This document shows, one piece after another, positions 1 through 8,413 of a stretch of DNA of 64,000 bases; the stretch's first letter is position 1; every line of letters begins with the position of its first letter. Both the position numbers and the translations under genes were made by a program. Source of the DNA: Selenomonas dianae (GTDB lineage Bacteria; Bacillota; Negativicutes; Selenomonadales; Selenomonadaceae); contig NZ_CP128650.1 of NCBI RefSeq assembly GCF_030644225.1, positions 1,064,001 to 1,128,000 on the forward strand, read 5' to 3'. Under the pieces are notes generated by a model that worked only from the letters and a program-made list of their open reading frames with translations, did no database searches and was not told where the DNA came from.

Positions 1-366
1 GATCCCGATGAGCAGCGTATTCATGTCCTGCCCGTCATCAATGAACATTTTGGAGCAACAGTCAATGTATCCGGGCTTCTCACGGGAGGCGATATAGCGA
101 CAGCACTTCGTAACCTTCCTCATTGTGTGGATGGCGTTCTGATTCCTGCATCCTCCCTGCGCGAGGGGGAGGATGTCTTTTTGGATGATATTTCTCTTGA
201 TACCATGCGTCGGGAGTTCCCTAAATTCCGCATTGAGCCGGTGGCGACAGGGCGCGATTATCGTGAGGCACTTGCTGCATGGAGCGGCTATCATCGTGAA
301 CGCCCAACCGGAGGTTATACGTGGCAGAGCAATGCGGGGTATACAAAACCTGCCGCTGTACGTTGA
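1..366 (+). CDS. DUF512 domain protein, C-terminal fragment (5' end outside window)
   Basis: The reading frame is open from the first base and ends in TGA. It encodes about 121 residues of a protein whose start lies to the left. The tail has the pattern of the DUF512 (PDZ/radical-SAM-like) family that commonly sits directly upstream of der in Firmicutes: a G-L-L-T-G-G-D-I motif, then L-I-P-A-S-S-L-R and E-D-V-F-L-D-D. The biochemical role of this family is not established. It ends 26 bases before der, so the two are probably co-transcribed. The family call rests on these motifs and on the neighbour. Confidence 0.75.
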   Translation, partial: DPDEQRIHVLPVINEHFGATVNVSGLLTGGDIATALRNLPHCVDGVLIPASSLREGEDVFLDDISLDTMRREFPKFRIEPVATGRDYREALAAWSGYHRERPTGGYTWQSNAGYTKPAAVR

Positions 367-392
367 AGGATTCATGAGAGGAGTGAAAAACG

Positions 393-1718
393 ATGAGTAA
401 ACCAATTGTGGCAGTGGTCGGGCGACCGAATGTCGGTAAATCGACCCTGTTCAATCAGATTGGAAAGAAACGCGTGTCGATTGTCGATGATATGCCCGGC
501 GTGACACGTGACCGCATCTATATGGACGCGGAATGGCTAAATCATGAATTTACGATTATTGATACAGGCGGCATCGAGTTCGACGAGAGCGACCATATCC
601 TCCGCTCGATGCGCAGTCAGGCGGAACTCGCGATGGAGGAGGCGGATGTCATTCTCTTCCTCGTCGATGGACGTGCGGGGCTGACCGCCTCCGATGAAGA
701 GGTCGGGCGTATTCTGCGGCGTACGAAAAAACCAGTGATTCTTGCTGTTAACAAAATTGACAGCTTCGAGCGCGAGGCGTTGATCTACGATTTCTATTCG
801 CTCGGTCTTGGTGATCCGATTCCCATTTCAGCATCCAATGCGATGAATCTTGGCGACCTTCTGGATGCTGTTGTTGCAGTATTTCCCAAAGAGGCAGAGG
901 AGAATATAGAGCCCGATGAGATTGCGATCGCCGTGGTCGGACGGCCGAACGTCGGTAAATCCTCACTCGTGAATCGTCTGCTCGGCGAGGAGCGCGTCAT
1001 TGTCAGCGATGTACCCGGGACGACCCGTGACGCAATTGATACACACTTTATGCGGGATGGAGCAAAGTATCTTCTCATCGATACAGCGGGGATGCGCCGC
1101 AAGGGGAAGATCAGCCTGCCCGTGGAGCGGTACAGCGTGATGCGCTCCCTGCGTGCCATTGACCGCGCAGGCGTCGTTCTCATGGTCATCAACGCTGCCG
1201 AGGGCATTCTGGAGCAGGATACAAAGATCGCGGGCTATGTCCACGAATCCGGCAAGGGCGTTATCATTGTTGTGAACAAGTGGGATATCTTCCCCGCGAA
1301 GAACGATAAATCGACGCTGCGTTTCACGGATGATCTGCGCAAAAAATTGGGCTTTCTTCAATATGCGCCTGTGCTCTACACATCGGCGCTCACAGGGCAG
1401 CGTGTCGAGCGCGTGACAGAGCTTGTCAAATACGTTGCGGAGCAGCAGTCCATGCGCATCAAGACGAGCGTGCTTAACGAGCTGATTCGTGATGCGGTCT
1501 CGGTCAATCCGCCGCCGACAAAGAAAGGGAAGCAGCTCAAGATTCTCTTTGTCACGCAGGTGGGAATCACCCCGCCGACGTTCATCATATTTGTGAACGA
1601 TCCCGAACTTATGCACTTTTCCTATCTTCGCTTCATTGAGAACCGCCTGCGCGAGAGCTTTGGCTTTGAGGGGACACCGCTCCGCCTTGTCGTGCGTGCC
1701 CGCAAGGAGGAAGAGTGA
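393..1718 (+). CDS. der: GTPase Der (EngA), ribosome assembly
   Basis: This 441-residue protein has two tandem GTPase domains, the hallmark of Der, which acts in maturation of the 50S ribosomal subunit. Domain 1 has its P-loop GRPNVGKST at residues 10-18 and NKID at 120-123. Domain 2 repeats the P-loop near 183-190, followed by DTAG and NKWD. A C-terminal KH-like domain rich in Lys and Arg completes the usual length. A GAGGAG ribosome binding site lies just upstream of the ATG. The stop codon overlaps the plsY start (TGATG), so the pair is translationally coupled, an arrangement common in Firmicutes. Confidence 0.97.
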   Translation: MSKPIVAVVGRPNVGKSTLFNQIGKKRVSIVDDMPGVTRDRIYMDAEWLNHEFTIIDTGGIEFDESDHILRSMRSQAELAMEEADVILFLVDGRAGLTASDEEVGRILRRTKKPVILAVNKIDSFEREALIYDFYSLGLGDPIPISASNAMNLGDLLDAVVAVFPKEAEENIEPDEIAIAVVGRPNVGKSSLVNRLLGEERVIVSDVPGTTRDAIDTHFMRDGAKYLLIDTAGMRRKGKISLPVERYSVMRSLRAIDRAGVVLMVINAAEGILEQDTKIAGYVHESGKGVIIVVNKWDIFPAKNDKSTLRFTDDLRKKLGFLQYAPVLYTSALTGQRVERVTELVKYVAEQQSMRIKTSVLNELIRDAVSVNPPPTKKGKQLKILFVTQVGITPPTFIIFVNDPELMHFSYLRFIENRLRESFGFEGTPLRLVVRARKEEE

Positions 1719-2299
1719 TGGCAGACTATCTTCTGACATGTGTTCTTGCTTATCTGGTCGGATCCGTTCCGAGCGGACTGATTCTTGGAAAACTCTTCTG
1801 GCATACGGATCTGCGGGAGCACGGAAGCCATAACATCGGTGCGACGAATGCGTGGCGGACGCTCGGGAAAGTTCCCGGAATTATCGTTTTTGTTGCGGAC
1901 AGCCTCAAGGGACAGGCAGGTGTTTTACTGGGGCTTTCTCTCGTCGGCACACCGCTTGCTGCGGTCGTTGGGGGGCTGCTTGCGATCATTGGGCACAGCT
2001 TCTCGATTTTCCTGCGTTTTCATGGGGGAAAAGGCGTTGCCACTTCGCTCGGTGTTCTGACGATGCTGATGGGGAATGTGACCATAGTAGTCTTTGTCCT
2101 CTGGTTTACGATTGTCTATATAACGCGCTATGTCTCGCTCGGCTCGGTAGTGGCGGGGTTTCTTACCCCCGTTCTTGCTGCGTTCTTTTCCTATCCAATG
2201 GAGTACATTGTGTTTACGGTGATTGCGGCTTTCCTCGTCATTGTTCGCCACCGTGAGAACATCAAGCGACTGATGAATGGGACAGAGAATAAGGTTTAG
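1718..2299 (+). CDS. plsY: Glycerol-3-phosphate acyltransferase PlsY
   Basis: PlsY is an integral membrane enzyme that transfers the acyl group from acyl-phosphate to glycerol-3-phosphate, the first acylation in phospholipid synthesis. The protein is very hydrophobic with about five predicted membrane segments. It carries the conserved cytoplasmic loops G-S-H-N-I-G-A-T-N and H-G-G-K-G-V-A-T-S. I chose the ATG overlapping the der stop, giving 193 residues. The AAGGAGG site ending at 1710 is 7 bases from this ATG and only 4 from an alternative GTG at 1715. The length is normal for the family. Confidence 0.95.
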   Translation: MADYLLTCVLAYLVGSVPSGLILGKLFWHTDLREHGSHNIGATNAWRTLGKVPGIIVFVADSLKGQAGVLLGLSLVGTPLAAVVGGLLAIIGHSFSIFLRFHGGKGVATSLGVLTMLMGNVTIVVFVLWFTIVYITRYVSLGSVVAGFLTPVLAAFFSYPMEYIVFTVIAAFLVIVRHRENIKRLMNGTENKV

Positions 2300-2321
2300 T
2301 ACGTATTTTATTTGTTGATTT

Positions 2322-2350
2322 TGCTTGGGTATGGTATACTCAGACTGTTA
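2322..2350 (+). promoter_or_regulatory. Sigma-70 promoter for the ACT protein-hom-thrB operon
   Basis: A -35 box TTGTTG is separated by 17 bases from the -10 box TATACT, which is preceded by TGG (extended -10). It lies 34 bases before the ATG of the ACT-domain gene. Assigned by pattern only. Confidence 0.55.
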
Positions 2351-2383
2351 TAAAAGTCTTTCCATCCATCGGAGGAATCATTT

Positions 2384-2830
2384 ATGAAAATTGATATGAC
2401 GGGTGTCTATCTCGTTCGTGAGGAGATTCTGCCAAAGGCGATCAAAAAGACGATCCTAGCAAAGGAACTCCTTCACAGTGGAGAAGTGCGTACGGTAAAC
2501 GAGGCTGTTGTCAAGGCAAATCTCAGCCGCAGCGCCTATTACAAGTACAAGGATTATGTATATTCGTTCTTTGAGGCGACGCGTGATAAGATTGTCACAC
2601 TTTCCATTCTGCTCCGTCATCGGAGCGGCACGCTGCAGTCTGTTCTTCAGGTCATTGCCGAGGAGGGCGGGAACGTCATGACGATCAATCAAGGGCTTCC
2701 CGCACGCGGCGCAGCGACAGTTAATATCTCCCTTGAAACGACAAAGCTGCGCGATGGATTGCAGACACTTCTGGAAAAGGTGGATGTGGTCGATGGCGTG
2801 GAACGGCTCGAAGTGGTCGGGCAGGCTTGA
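2384..2830 (+). CDS. UPF0735-family ACT domain protein (PheB-like)
   Basis: This 148-residue protein has an N-terminal helical segment with a winged-helix flavour (about residues 15-65), followed by an ACT domain (about 70-145, starting near the T-L-S-I-L-L-R-H-R-S-G-T-L motif). ACT domains bind small ligands, usually amino acids. The family is often found next to hom and thrB in Firmicutes, as here with a 13-base gap to hom. A regulatory role in threonine or aromatic amino-acid metabolism is therefore plausible, but it is inferred. A GGAGG site precedes the ATG. Confidence 0.85.
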   Translation: MKIDMTGVYLVREEILPKAIKKTILAKELLHSGEVRTVNEAVVKANLSRSAYYKYKDYVYSFFEATRDKIVTLSILLRHRSGTLQSVLQVIAEEGGNVMTINQGLPARGAATVNISLETTKLRDGLQTLLEKVDVVDGVERLEVVGQA

Positions 2831-2843
2831 CAGGAGGATATGA

Positions 2844-4145
2844 GTGAATACAATCAAAATTGCACTCCTAGGCGCAGGAACGGTCGGCTCGGGGGTAGTA
2901 CATACACTCTCGATGAATGCGGATACGATTACGGAGCGCTGTGGTGCACGCATTGAGATCAAGAAGATTCTCGTGCGCGATGCGAAAAAACATCGTCCGG
3001 AAGCCGAGGGGATTCCGCTGACAGACAACTTTGACGAAATTCTGAATGATGCGGAGATCTCTGTTGTCGTCGAGGTCATGGGGGGGCTTACTCCTGCGAA
3101 GGACTATATGATGCGTGCAATGGCAGCGGGCAAGCACGTCGTTACGGCAAACAAGGATGTTATCGCCGAGCATCTCTCCGAACTCTATGCAGCAGCAGAT
3201 GCAAGCGGTGTGGATTTCCTCTATGAGGCGAGTGTCGGCGGCGGTATCCCGATCATAAAACCGCTCAAGGAATGCCTAACGGCGAACAGCATCACGGAGA
3301 TCATGGGCGTTGTCAACGGGACGACGAACTATATGCTGACGAAGATGACGGAAAAGCATATCAGCTATGATGCCGTTCTGCGTCGTGCGCAGGAAAAGGG
3401 CTATGCCGAGGCAAATCCATCGGCGGATGTGGATGGGCTCGATGCGGCACGCAAGGCGGCAATCCTCGCCTCGCTCGCCTTTGATACAGTCATTGGATTT
3501 GAGGATGTTTCCGTGGAAGGAATCTCACATATTACTGAGGACGACATTGAATACGGGCTGAATCTCGGCTATGTCATCAAACTCCTTGCGGTCGGGCGCA
3601 ATACGGAGGAGGGGATTGATGTCCGCGTACATCCCGTATTTCTGCCGAAGACGCATCCGCTCGCCTCGGTGAATGGCGTGTTCAATGCGATCTTTGTACG
3701 CGGCAACGTGCTCGGCGACGCGATGTTCTACGGGCGTGGTGCAGGTTCTCTGCCGACCGCGTCGGCGGTTGTTGCGGACATTATCGAGATTGCGCGTGAT
3801 ATTGTCTCCGGTACGACGGGGCGGATGAAGTACAAGGTCGGGGAGCGGAAGAAACTCTGCCCTGTGGAAAAAACGAAATCCTCTTACTACCTGCGTCTTG
3901 TTGTCGCCGATGAATCGGGAGTTCTTGGAGAGATCGCGACGACGTTCGGACGAGCGGGGGTCAGTCTTAAGTCGGTGATCCAGGCGCGTTGGACGGAGGA
4001 GGGCAATGCGGAGATCGTTGCCGTGACCCACGTTGTAACACATGCAGCAGCTTCTTCAGCTGTCGAGGCACTCAAGGCACTTCCCGTTGTGCACGAGGTG
4101 AGAAGCCTGATCCGTGTCGCGGATGGACAGGAGGATCGGTTATGA
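2844..4145 (+). CDS. hom: Homoserine dehydrogenase
   Basis: The enzyme reduces aspartate semialdehyde to homoserine with NAD(P)H, the branch point towards threonine and methionine. The 433-residue protein starts with a Rossmann G-A-G-T-V-G-S-G motif and has the catalytic region V-N-G-T-T-N-Y-M-L. It ends in an ACT domain (about residues 350-430) that usually gives threonine feedback inhibition. The GTG start follows an AGGAGG site. Its TGA overlaps the thrB ATG in an ATGA junction. The partner aspartokinase is encoded separately at 30.3-31.5 kb on the other strand. Confidence 0.96.
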   Translation: MNTIKIALLGAGTVGSGVVHTLSMNADTITERCGARIEIKKILVRDAKKHRPEAEGIPLTDNFDEILNDAEISVVVEVMGGLTPAKDYMMRAMAAGKHVVTANKDVIAEHLSELYAAADASGVDFLYEASVGGGIPIIKPLKECLTANSITEIMGVVNGTTNYMLTKMTEKHISYDAVLRRAQEKGYAEANPSADVDGLDAARKAAILASLAFDTVIGFEDVSVEGISHITEDDIEYGLNLGYVIKLLAVGRNTEEGIDVRVHPVFLPKTHPLASVNGVFNAIFVRGNVLGDAMFYGRGAGSLPTASAVVADIIEIARDIVSGTTGRMKYKVGERKKLCPVEKTKSSYYLRLVVADESGVLGEIATTFGRAGVSLKSVIQARWTEEGNAEIVAVTHVVTHAAASSAVEALKALPVVHEVRSLIRVADGQEDRL

Positions 4146-5092
4146 GTGAGCCGTCTGTGCGCGTTCGTGTTCCCGCAACGAGTGCGAACCTCGGTCCCGG
4201 TTTTGATGCGCTCGGGATTGCCTGCACGCTCTACAACGAGATGACGCTGACGCTCACGCACAAGCCCGGGCTGCACATTTCCGCACGCGGTGAAGGTGCG
4301 GCATATATCCCCTCGGATGAGCGCAATATTGTCTGGAAGTCGATACAGTATCTTCTGCAGCGTGCGGGTCGTTTGGATGAGTTTCGGGGCGCACGGATTC
4401 GGATGAGTAACCGTATCCCTCTTTCACGGGGGCTTGGCAGCAGTGCGACAGCAATCGTTGCGGGGCTTACGGCGGCAAATGCGCTTGTGGGCACCCCGTT
4501 TCACCGTGACGATCTGCTGCAGCTTGCGACGGATATTGAGGGGCATCCCGACAATGTTGCGCCTGCCATCTACGGTGGATTTACCGTCAATACGGTGACA
4601 AACGGTCATGTGGAGTGCTTTTCGTTTTTGCCGCGTATTTTCATGCGCTTTGTCGTTATGGTTCCGGACTTCTATCTCTCGACGAAATCCGCGCGGGAGG
4701 TGCTGCCCACCGAAGTGTCGATGAGAGATGCCGTGTTCAATATCAGCCATGCGGCGATGATGGTTGCGGCTCTCGCACGCGGCTCGGAGAAGCATCTCAA
4801 AAATGCGTTTACCGATGCGCTTCACCAGAACTATCGCGCTTCGCTGATCCCGGGGATGTTTGATGTCTTTGCCGCAGCAAAAAAAGCGGGGGCTTATGGT
4901 GCAGCGCTCAGTGGTGCAGGTCCATGCCTAATTGCTTTTGTTCCTGAACACCGCAAGTGTACGGAGGCGGTTGCAGCGGCCATGCAGGAGGCCTTCCGTA
5001 CCCATGAAATTGAGGCGCGTCCCCTACACCTGCGACTTGATACGAAGGGCGCACGCGTTCTGCACCGCAGAGATATGAATGCAAAACGATGA
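4142..5092 (+). CDS. thrB: Homoserine kinase
   Basis: A GHMP-family kinase that phosphorylates homoserine on the way to threonine. The ATP-binding signature P-L-S-R-G-L-G-S-S-A-T-A and the N-terminal P-A-T-S-A-N-L-G-P-G-F-D motif are both intact. The frame stays open upstream inside hom, but the protein should start at the ATG overlapping the hom stop. That gives 316 residues, the usual family size, and puts the conserved V-P-A-T-S-A-N at the N-terminus. Threonine synthase (thrC) is not in the window. Confidence 0.96.
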   Translation: MSEPSVRVRVPATSANLGPGFDALGIACTLYNEMTLTLTHKPGLHISARGEGAAYIPSDERNIVWKSIQYLLQRAGRLDEFRGARIRMSNRIPLSRGLGSSATAIVAGLTAANALVGTPFHRDDLLQLATDIEGHPDNVAPAIYGGFTVNTVTNGHVECFSFLPRIFMRFVVMVPDFYLSTKSAREVLPTEVSMRDAVFNISHAAMMVAALARGSEKHLKNAFTDALHQNYRASLIPGMFDVFAAAKKAGAYGAALSGAGPCLIAFVPEHRKCTEAVAAAMQEAFRTHEIEARPLHLRLDTKGARVLHRRDMNAKR

Positions 5093-5149
5093 TTTTTGCC
5101 GGTTTTACAGATCATTTTTTGAATGACTGTAAGACCGGCAAATTTTTTT
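5093..5149 (+). terminator. Strong intrinsic terminator after thrB
   Basis: A long hairpin starts right at the thrB stop. The arms TTTGCCGGTTTTACAG and CTGTAAGACCGGCAAA pair, continue inward with TCATT/AATGA after a one-base bulge, and are followed by seven T residues. Confidence 0.9.
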
Positions 5150-5159
5150 GAAATAATAC

Positions 5160-5190
5160 TTGAAAAATTATACATAAAGGATGTATAATT
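5160..5190 (+). promoter_or_regulatory. arg operon promoter overlapping a palindromic operator (probable ARG box)
   Basis: A -35 box TTGAAA (5160-5165) is 18 bases from a perfect -10 TATAAT (5184-5189). A perfect inverted repeat with 10-base arms, AATTATACAT and ATGTATAATT, separated by AAAGG, spans 5166-5190. It fills the spacer and covers the -10. Position, size and AT-rich symmetry resemble ARG boxes bound by ArgR/AhrC. The regulator assignment is inference from the downstream arginine genes. Confidence 0.7.
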
Positions 5191-5226
5191 ATAAAAACTT
5201 TTCGGGACTGAAACGGAGGGGATGAA

Positions 5227-6261
5227 ATGAAGGCAAGTGTTGTCGGAGCATCTGGATATGCGGGCGAAGAGCTGATTCGCCTGCTGCATGCTCATCCGTT
5301 TGTCGAGGTTGCACATCTGACATCGGAGCGGCACACAGGGGAACGCATATCGAAACTTTATCCACACTTGAAGAATATTTATGAAAATGAGCTCGTATCA
5401 ATGAAAGATGTAAGGCGCATTGCTGAGGATAGTGATGTGCTCTTCATTGCACTCCCGCATGGACACGCAATGAAAATTGTGCAGGAGGTTTCTGCGTGTT
5501 CCGTACGCATCATTGATCTCGGAGCGGACTATCGTTTTGCAGATACTGCCATCTATGAGCAGTGGTATCATGTGGCACATACAGATTCGAATGCGGATCG
5601 TGCCTATGGTCTGGCGGAGCTCTACCGTGAGCAGGTGCGAACGGCGCGGATCATCGGGAATGCCGGATGCTATACAACGGCGAGTATTTTGGCGATTGCT
5701 CCGCTTGTGAAGGCACATCTGGTACAACTCGATTCGATCCTTGTTGATGCGGTATCCGGCGTGTCGGGGGCGGGGCGTTCCCCGAAGGAAAGTACACACT
5801 ATCCGGAGTTCTATGACAGCTTTACGGCATATGGAGCAGTATCGCATCGCCATACACCAGAGATCGAGCAGGCGCTTGCCGATGTGGGAGGAGAACCTGT
5901 TACAATCAACTTCACGCCACATCTTGCACCGATCTCGCGCGGCATTCTGGCGACCTGTTACGCAACGCTGTGCGAGGGTGTTACAGCAGAGGAAGTTGAT
6001 GCCGCCTATGAAAAAATGTACGCGGATGAATTCTTTATCCGACTGCTTGGACACGGCGCATATCCCGCAACAAAGTATGTGCGTGGTACGAACTACTGTG
6101 ATATTGCGTGGCACATCGACCCGCGCACACATCGTGTGATCGTATTCTCAGCCATCGACAATCTGGTCAAAGGAGCGGCAGGACAGGCGATTCAGAATAT
6201 GAATATCGCATTTGGACTGGATGAGCGTGCGGGCCTGGATCTTGTGCCCATGTATCCGTAG
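5227..6261 (+). CDS. argC: N-acetyl-gamma-glutamyl-phosphate reductase
   Basis: First gene of the arginine operon. The enzyme reduces N-acetylglutamyl phosphate to the semialdehyde with NADPH. The 344-residue protein opens with a Rossmann motif G-A-S-G-Y-A-G-E-E. It carries the active-site cysteine in G-N-A-G-C-Y-T-T, and the S-G-V-S-G-A-G-R loop and H-R-H-T-P-E segment are typical. A GGAGGGG site lies just upstream. The ATG at 5222 is followed at once by an in-frame stop and cannot be the start. argJ follows after a short gap. Confidence 0.97.
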   Translation: MKASVVGASGYAGEELIRLLHAHPFVEVAHLTSERHTGERISKLYPHLKNIYENELVSMKDVRRIAEDSDVLFIALPHGHAMKIVQEVSACSVRIIDLGADYRFADTAIYEQWYHVAHTDSNADRAYGLAELYREQVRTARIIGNAGCYTTASILAIAPLVKAHLVQLDSILVDAVSGVSGAGRSPKESTHYPEFYDSFTAYGAVSHRHTPEIEQALADVGGEPVTINFTPHLAPISRGILATCYATLCEGVTAEEVDAAYEKMYADEFFIRLLGHGAYPATKYVRGTNYCDIAWHIDPRTHRVIVFSAIDNLVKGAAGQAIQNMNIAFGLDERAGLDLVPMYP

Positions 6262-6292
6262 AGTGGTTTCGTAAGTGAACGGAGGAATATAT

Positions 6293-7504
6293 ATGTTTAG
6301 CGAAGCAAGTGCAAGGATGGGCGTTACCTATCCGAAGGGATTTCAGGCAGCAGGGGTCAAAGCCGGCATCAAGAAGAGCGGCAATCTTGACGTTGCTGTC
6401 ATTTATACCGAAAAGAAAGCTGCTGTTGCGGGCACGTTTACGAAGAATGCGGTTGCAGCTGCACCCGTACACGTCTCGAAGGCGGTTGTCGCAACGCATA
6501 CGGCGCACGCCATTGTCGCAAACGCGGGCTGTGCGAATGCGTGTACGGGCGCACAGGGCGAGGCAGATGCCGCTGCCATGCAGAAGATCGCAGCAGATGC
6601 GCTCGGCTGCACGTCAGCAGATGTTATTGTCGGGTCGACGGGCATCATCGGTCAGCTTCTCCCGATGGACAAGGTGGAGCAGGGGATTCATGCGGCTGTC
6701 AAGGCACTCTCTGTGGACGGCAGCGCGGATGCGGGCAATGCCATTATCACGACGGATACCTACTCCAAGGCGGGGGCAACCTCCGTCATGATCGGCGGCA
6801 AGGAAGTCCGTTTTGGTATTATTGCAAAGGGCTCGGGCATGATTCGCCCCGATATGGCGACGGTGCTCTGCTTTATTACAACGGACGCGGATATCGACGG
6901 TGTGCTCCTGCAGGATGCTTTGTCGGAGGTCATTGAGCACAGTCTCAATATGATCTCAATCGACGGTGATATGAGTACAAACGATATGGCAATCGTCCTC
7001 GCCAACGGTGCTGCGGGGAATCCAAAGATCACGGAAAAGAATGCGGACTACGAGGCGTTCAAGGAGACCCTGCTTGCACTCTGCCAGGGGATCTCGGAAA
7101 AGATTGCGGCAGATGGTGAGGGGGCAACCAAGTTCATCACGGTTCATGTGAAGGGGGCAAAATCGTTTGCCGATGCAAAGACGGTCGGTATGAGTGTCGC
7201 GAACAGCCCCCTCGTCAAGACAGCGTTCTTCGGCGAAGATCCGAACTGGGGGCGCGTGATCTGCGCGGTCGGCTATGCGGGTGTGCCGATGAATCCCAAT
7301 CATACAACGGTGAAGTTTGGCGGGATCCCCGTCTATGCAGATGGCATGGGCGTATCCTACGATGCGGATGCGCTGCGTATGGTGATGACGGCGCATGATA
7401 TTGTCGTCGAGATTGACCTCAAGGATGGCACGGAGGAGGCAAAGGTCTGGACCTGTGACTTCTCCTATGAATATGTGAAGATCAACGGTGAATATCACAC
7501 CTGA
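6293..7504 (+). CDS. argJ: Glutamate N-acetyltransferase / ornithine acetyltransferase ArgJ
   Basis: ArgJ moves the acetyl group from N-acetylornithine to glutamate, giving the economical cyclic arginine pathway. Bifunctional forms can also use acetyl-CoA. The precursor cleaves itself before a threonine nucleophile in the M-A-T-V-L motif, here Thr190. The G-S-T-G-I-I-G motif of the oxyanion region is present. I chose ATG 6293 (403 residues) over an upstream in-frame GTG because GGAGG is 8 bases before the ATG but lies inside the longer version. No argA or argE is seen in the operon, consistent with the cyclic route. Confidence 0.96.
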   Translation: MFSEASARMGVTYPKGFQAAGVKAGIKKSGNLDVAVIYTEKKAAVAGTFTKNAVAAAPVHVSKAVVATHTAHAIVANAGCANACTGAQGEADAAAMQKIAADALGCTSADVIVGSTGIIGQLLPMDKVEQGIHAAVKALSVDGSADAGNAIITTDTYSKAGATSVMIGGKEVRFGIIAKGSGMIRPDMATVLCFITTDADIDGVLLQDALSEVIEHSLNMISIDGDMSTNDMAIVLANGAAGNPKITEKNADYEAFKETLLALCQGISEKIAADGEGATKFITVHVKGAKSFADAKTVGMSVANSPLVKTAFFGEDPNWGRVICAVGYAGVPMNPNHTTVKFGGIPVYADGMGVSYDADALRMVMTAHDIVVEIDLKDGTEEAKVWTCDFSYEYVKINGEYHT

Positions 7505-7516
7505 GGGAGGGATTCG

Positions 7517-8401
7517 ATGTATTCCGATCAGGACAAGGCGGAGATTCTCGTAGATGCGCTCCCGTACATCCAGGAATTTTACGGGACAACCGTCGTTATC
7601 AAATATGGCGGGAACGCTATGATCAATGATGCGCTCAAGGAAAATGTCATGCGCGACGTGGCACTGATGAAATTTGTCGGCATCCGCCCGATTCTCGTGC
7701 ATGGAGGGGGACCCGAGATCACGGGATTCCTCAAGAAGGTAGGAAAGGAATCCACGTTTGTCTCGGGGCTTCGCGTGACGGATGAGGAGACGGTGGAGAT
7801 CGCCGAGATGGTGCTCGACGGCAAGCTGAACTCGGAGATTGTGGGGCTGCTCAACCTGCGCGGTGTGCGTGCGGTCGGCCTGAGCGGCAAGGATGCAGGG
7901 CTTATCAAGGCGCAGAAGAAGCTCGCCACGGTGTATGAAAACGATACGGCACATCAGGTCGATATCGGCTATGTCGGCGAGGTCACAGAGATCAACACGG
8001 GCATTATCGCCGATCTTCTCGATCAAGGCTATGTTCCCGTCATTGCCCCCATCGGCATGGGCGCGCATGGGGAAAGCTACAACATCAATGCAGACTATGT
8101 TGCGGCGGAGATTGCGGGTGCACTGCACGCGGAGAAACTGTTGCTCCTTACAGATGTGGAAGGGGTCTACAAGAACTTTGCGGATAAGAGCAGCTTTCTC
8201 TCGCAGCTTCGTATGGATGAGGCAAGGGAATACATCCGCAGTGGGATCATTGAGGGCGGCATGATCCCGAAGGTGGAGGCGTGCCTCCGTGCGCTTGAGG
8301 CGGGGGCACATAAGGCGCATATCATTGACGGTCGCTTGGCACACACCATCATCTTGGAGATCTTCACCTCGCGCGGCATTGGAACAATGGTACTTCGGTA
8401 G
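7517..8401 (+). CDS. argB: Acetylglutamate kinase
   Basis: Phosphorylates N-acetylglutamate, normally the arginine-inhibited control step in organisms that use ArgJ. The 294-residue amino-acid-kinase fold shows K-Y-G-G-N-A-M near the N-terminus, H-G-G-G-P-E-I (substrate binding), and I-A-P-I-G followed by N-I-N-A-D in the ATP lobe. GGAGG precedes the ATG. It sits 12 bases after argJ and 12 before argD in a tight operon. Confidence 0.97.
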   Translation: MYSDQDKAEILVDALPYIQEFYGTTVVIKYGGNAMINDALKENVMRDVALMKFVGIRPILVHGGGPEITGFLKKVGKESTFVSGLRVTDEETVEIAEMVLDGKLNSEIVGLLNLRGVRAVGLSGKDAGLIKAQKKLATVYENDTAHQVDIGYVGEVTEINTGIIADLLDQGYVPVIAPIGMGAHGESYNINADYVAAEIAGALHAEKLLLLTDVEGVYKNFADKSSFLSQLRMDEAREYIRSGIIEGGMIPKVEACLRALEAGAHKAHIIDGRLAHTIILEIFTSRGIGTMVLR

Positions 8402-8413
8402 GCAGGAGCGATC

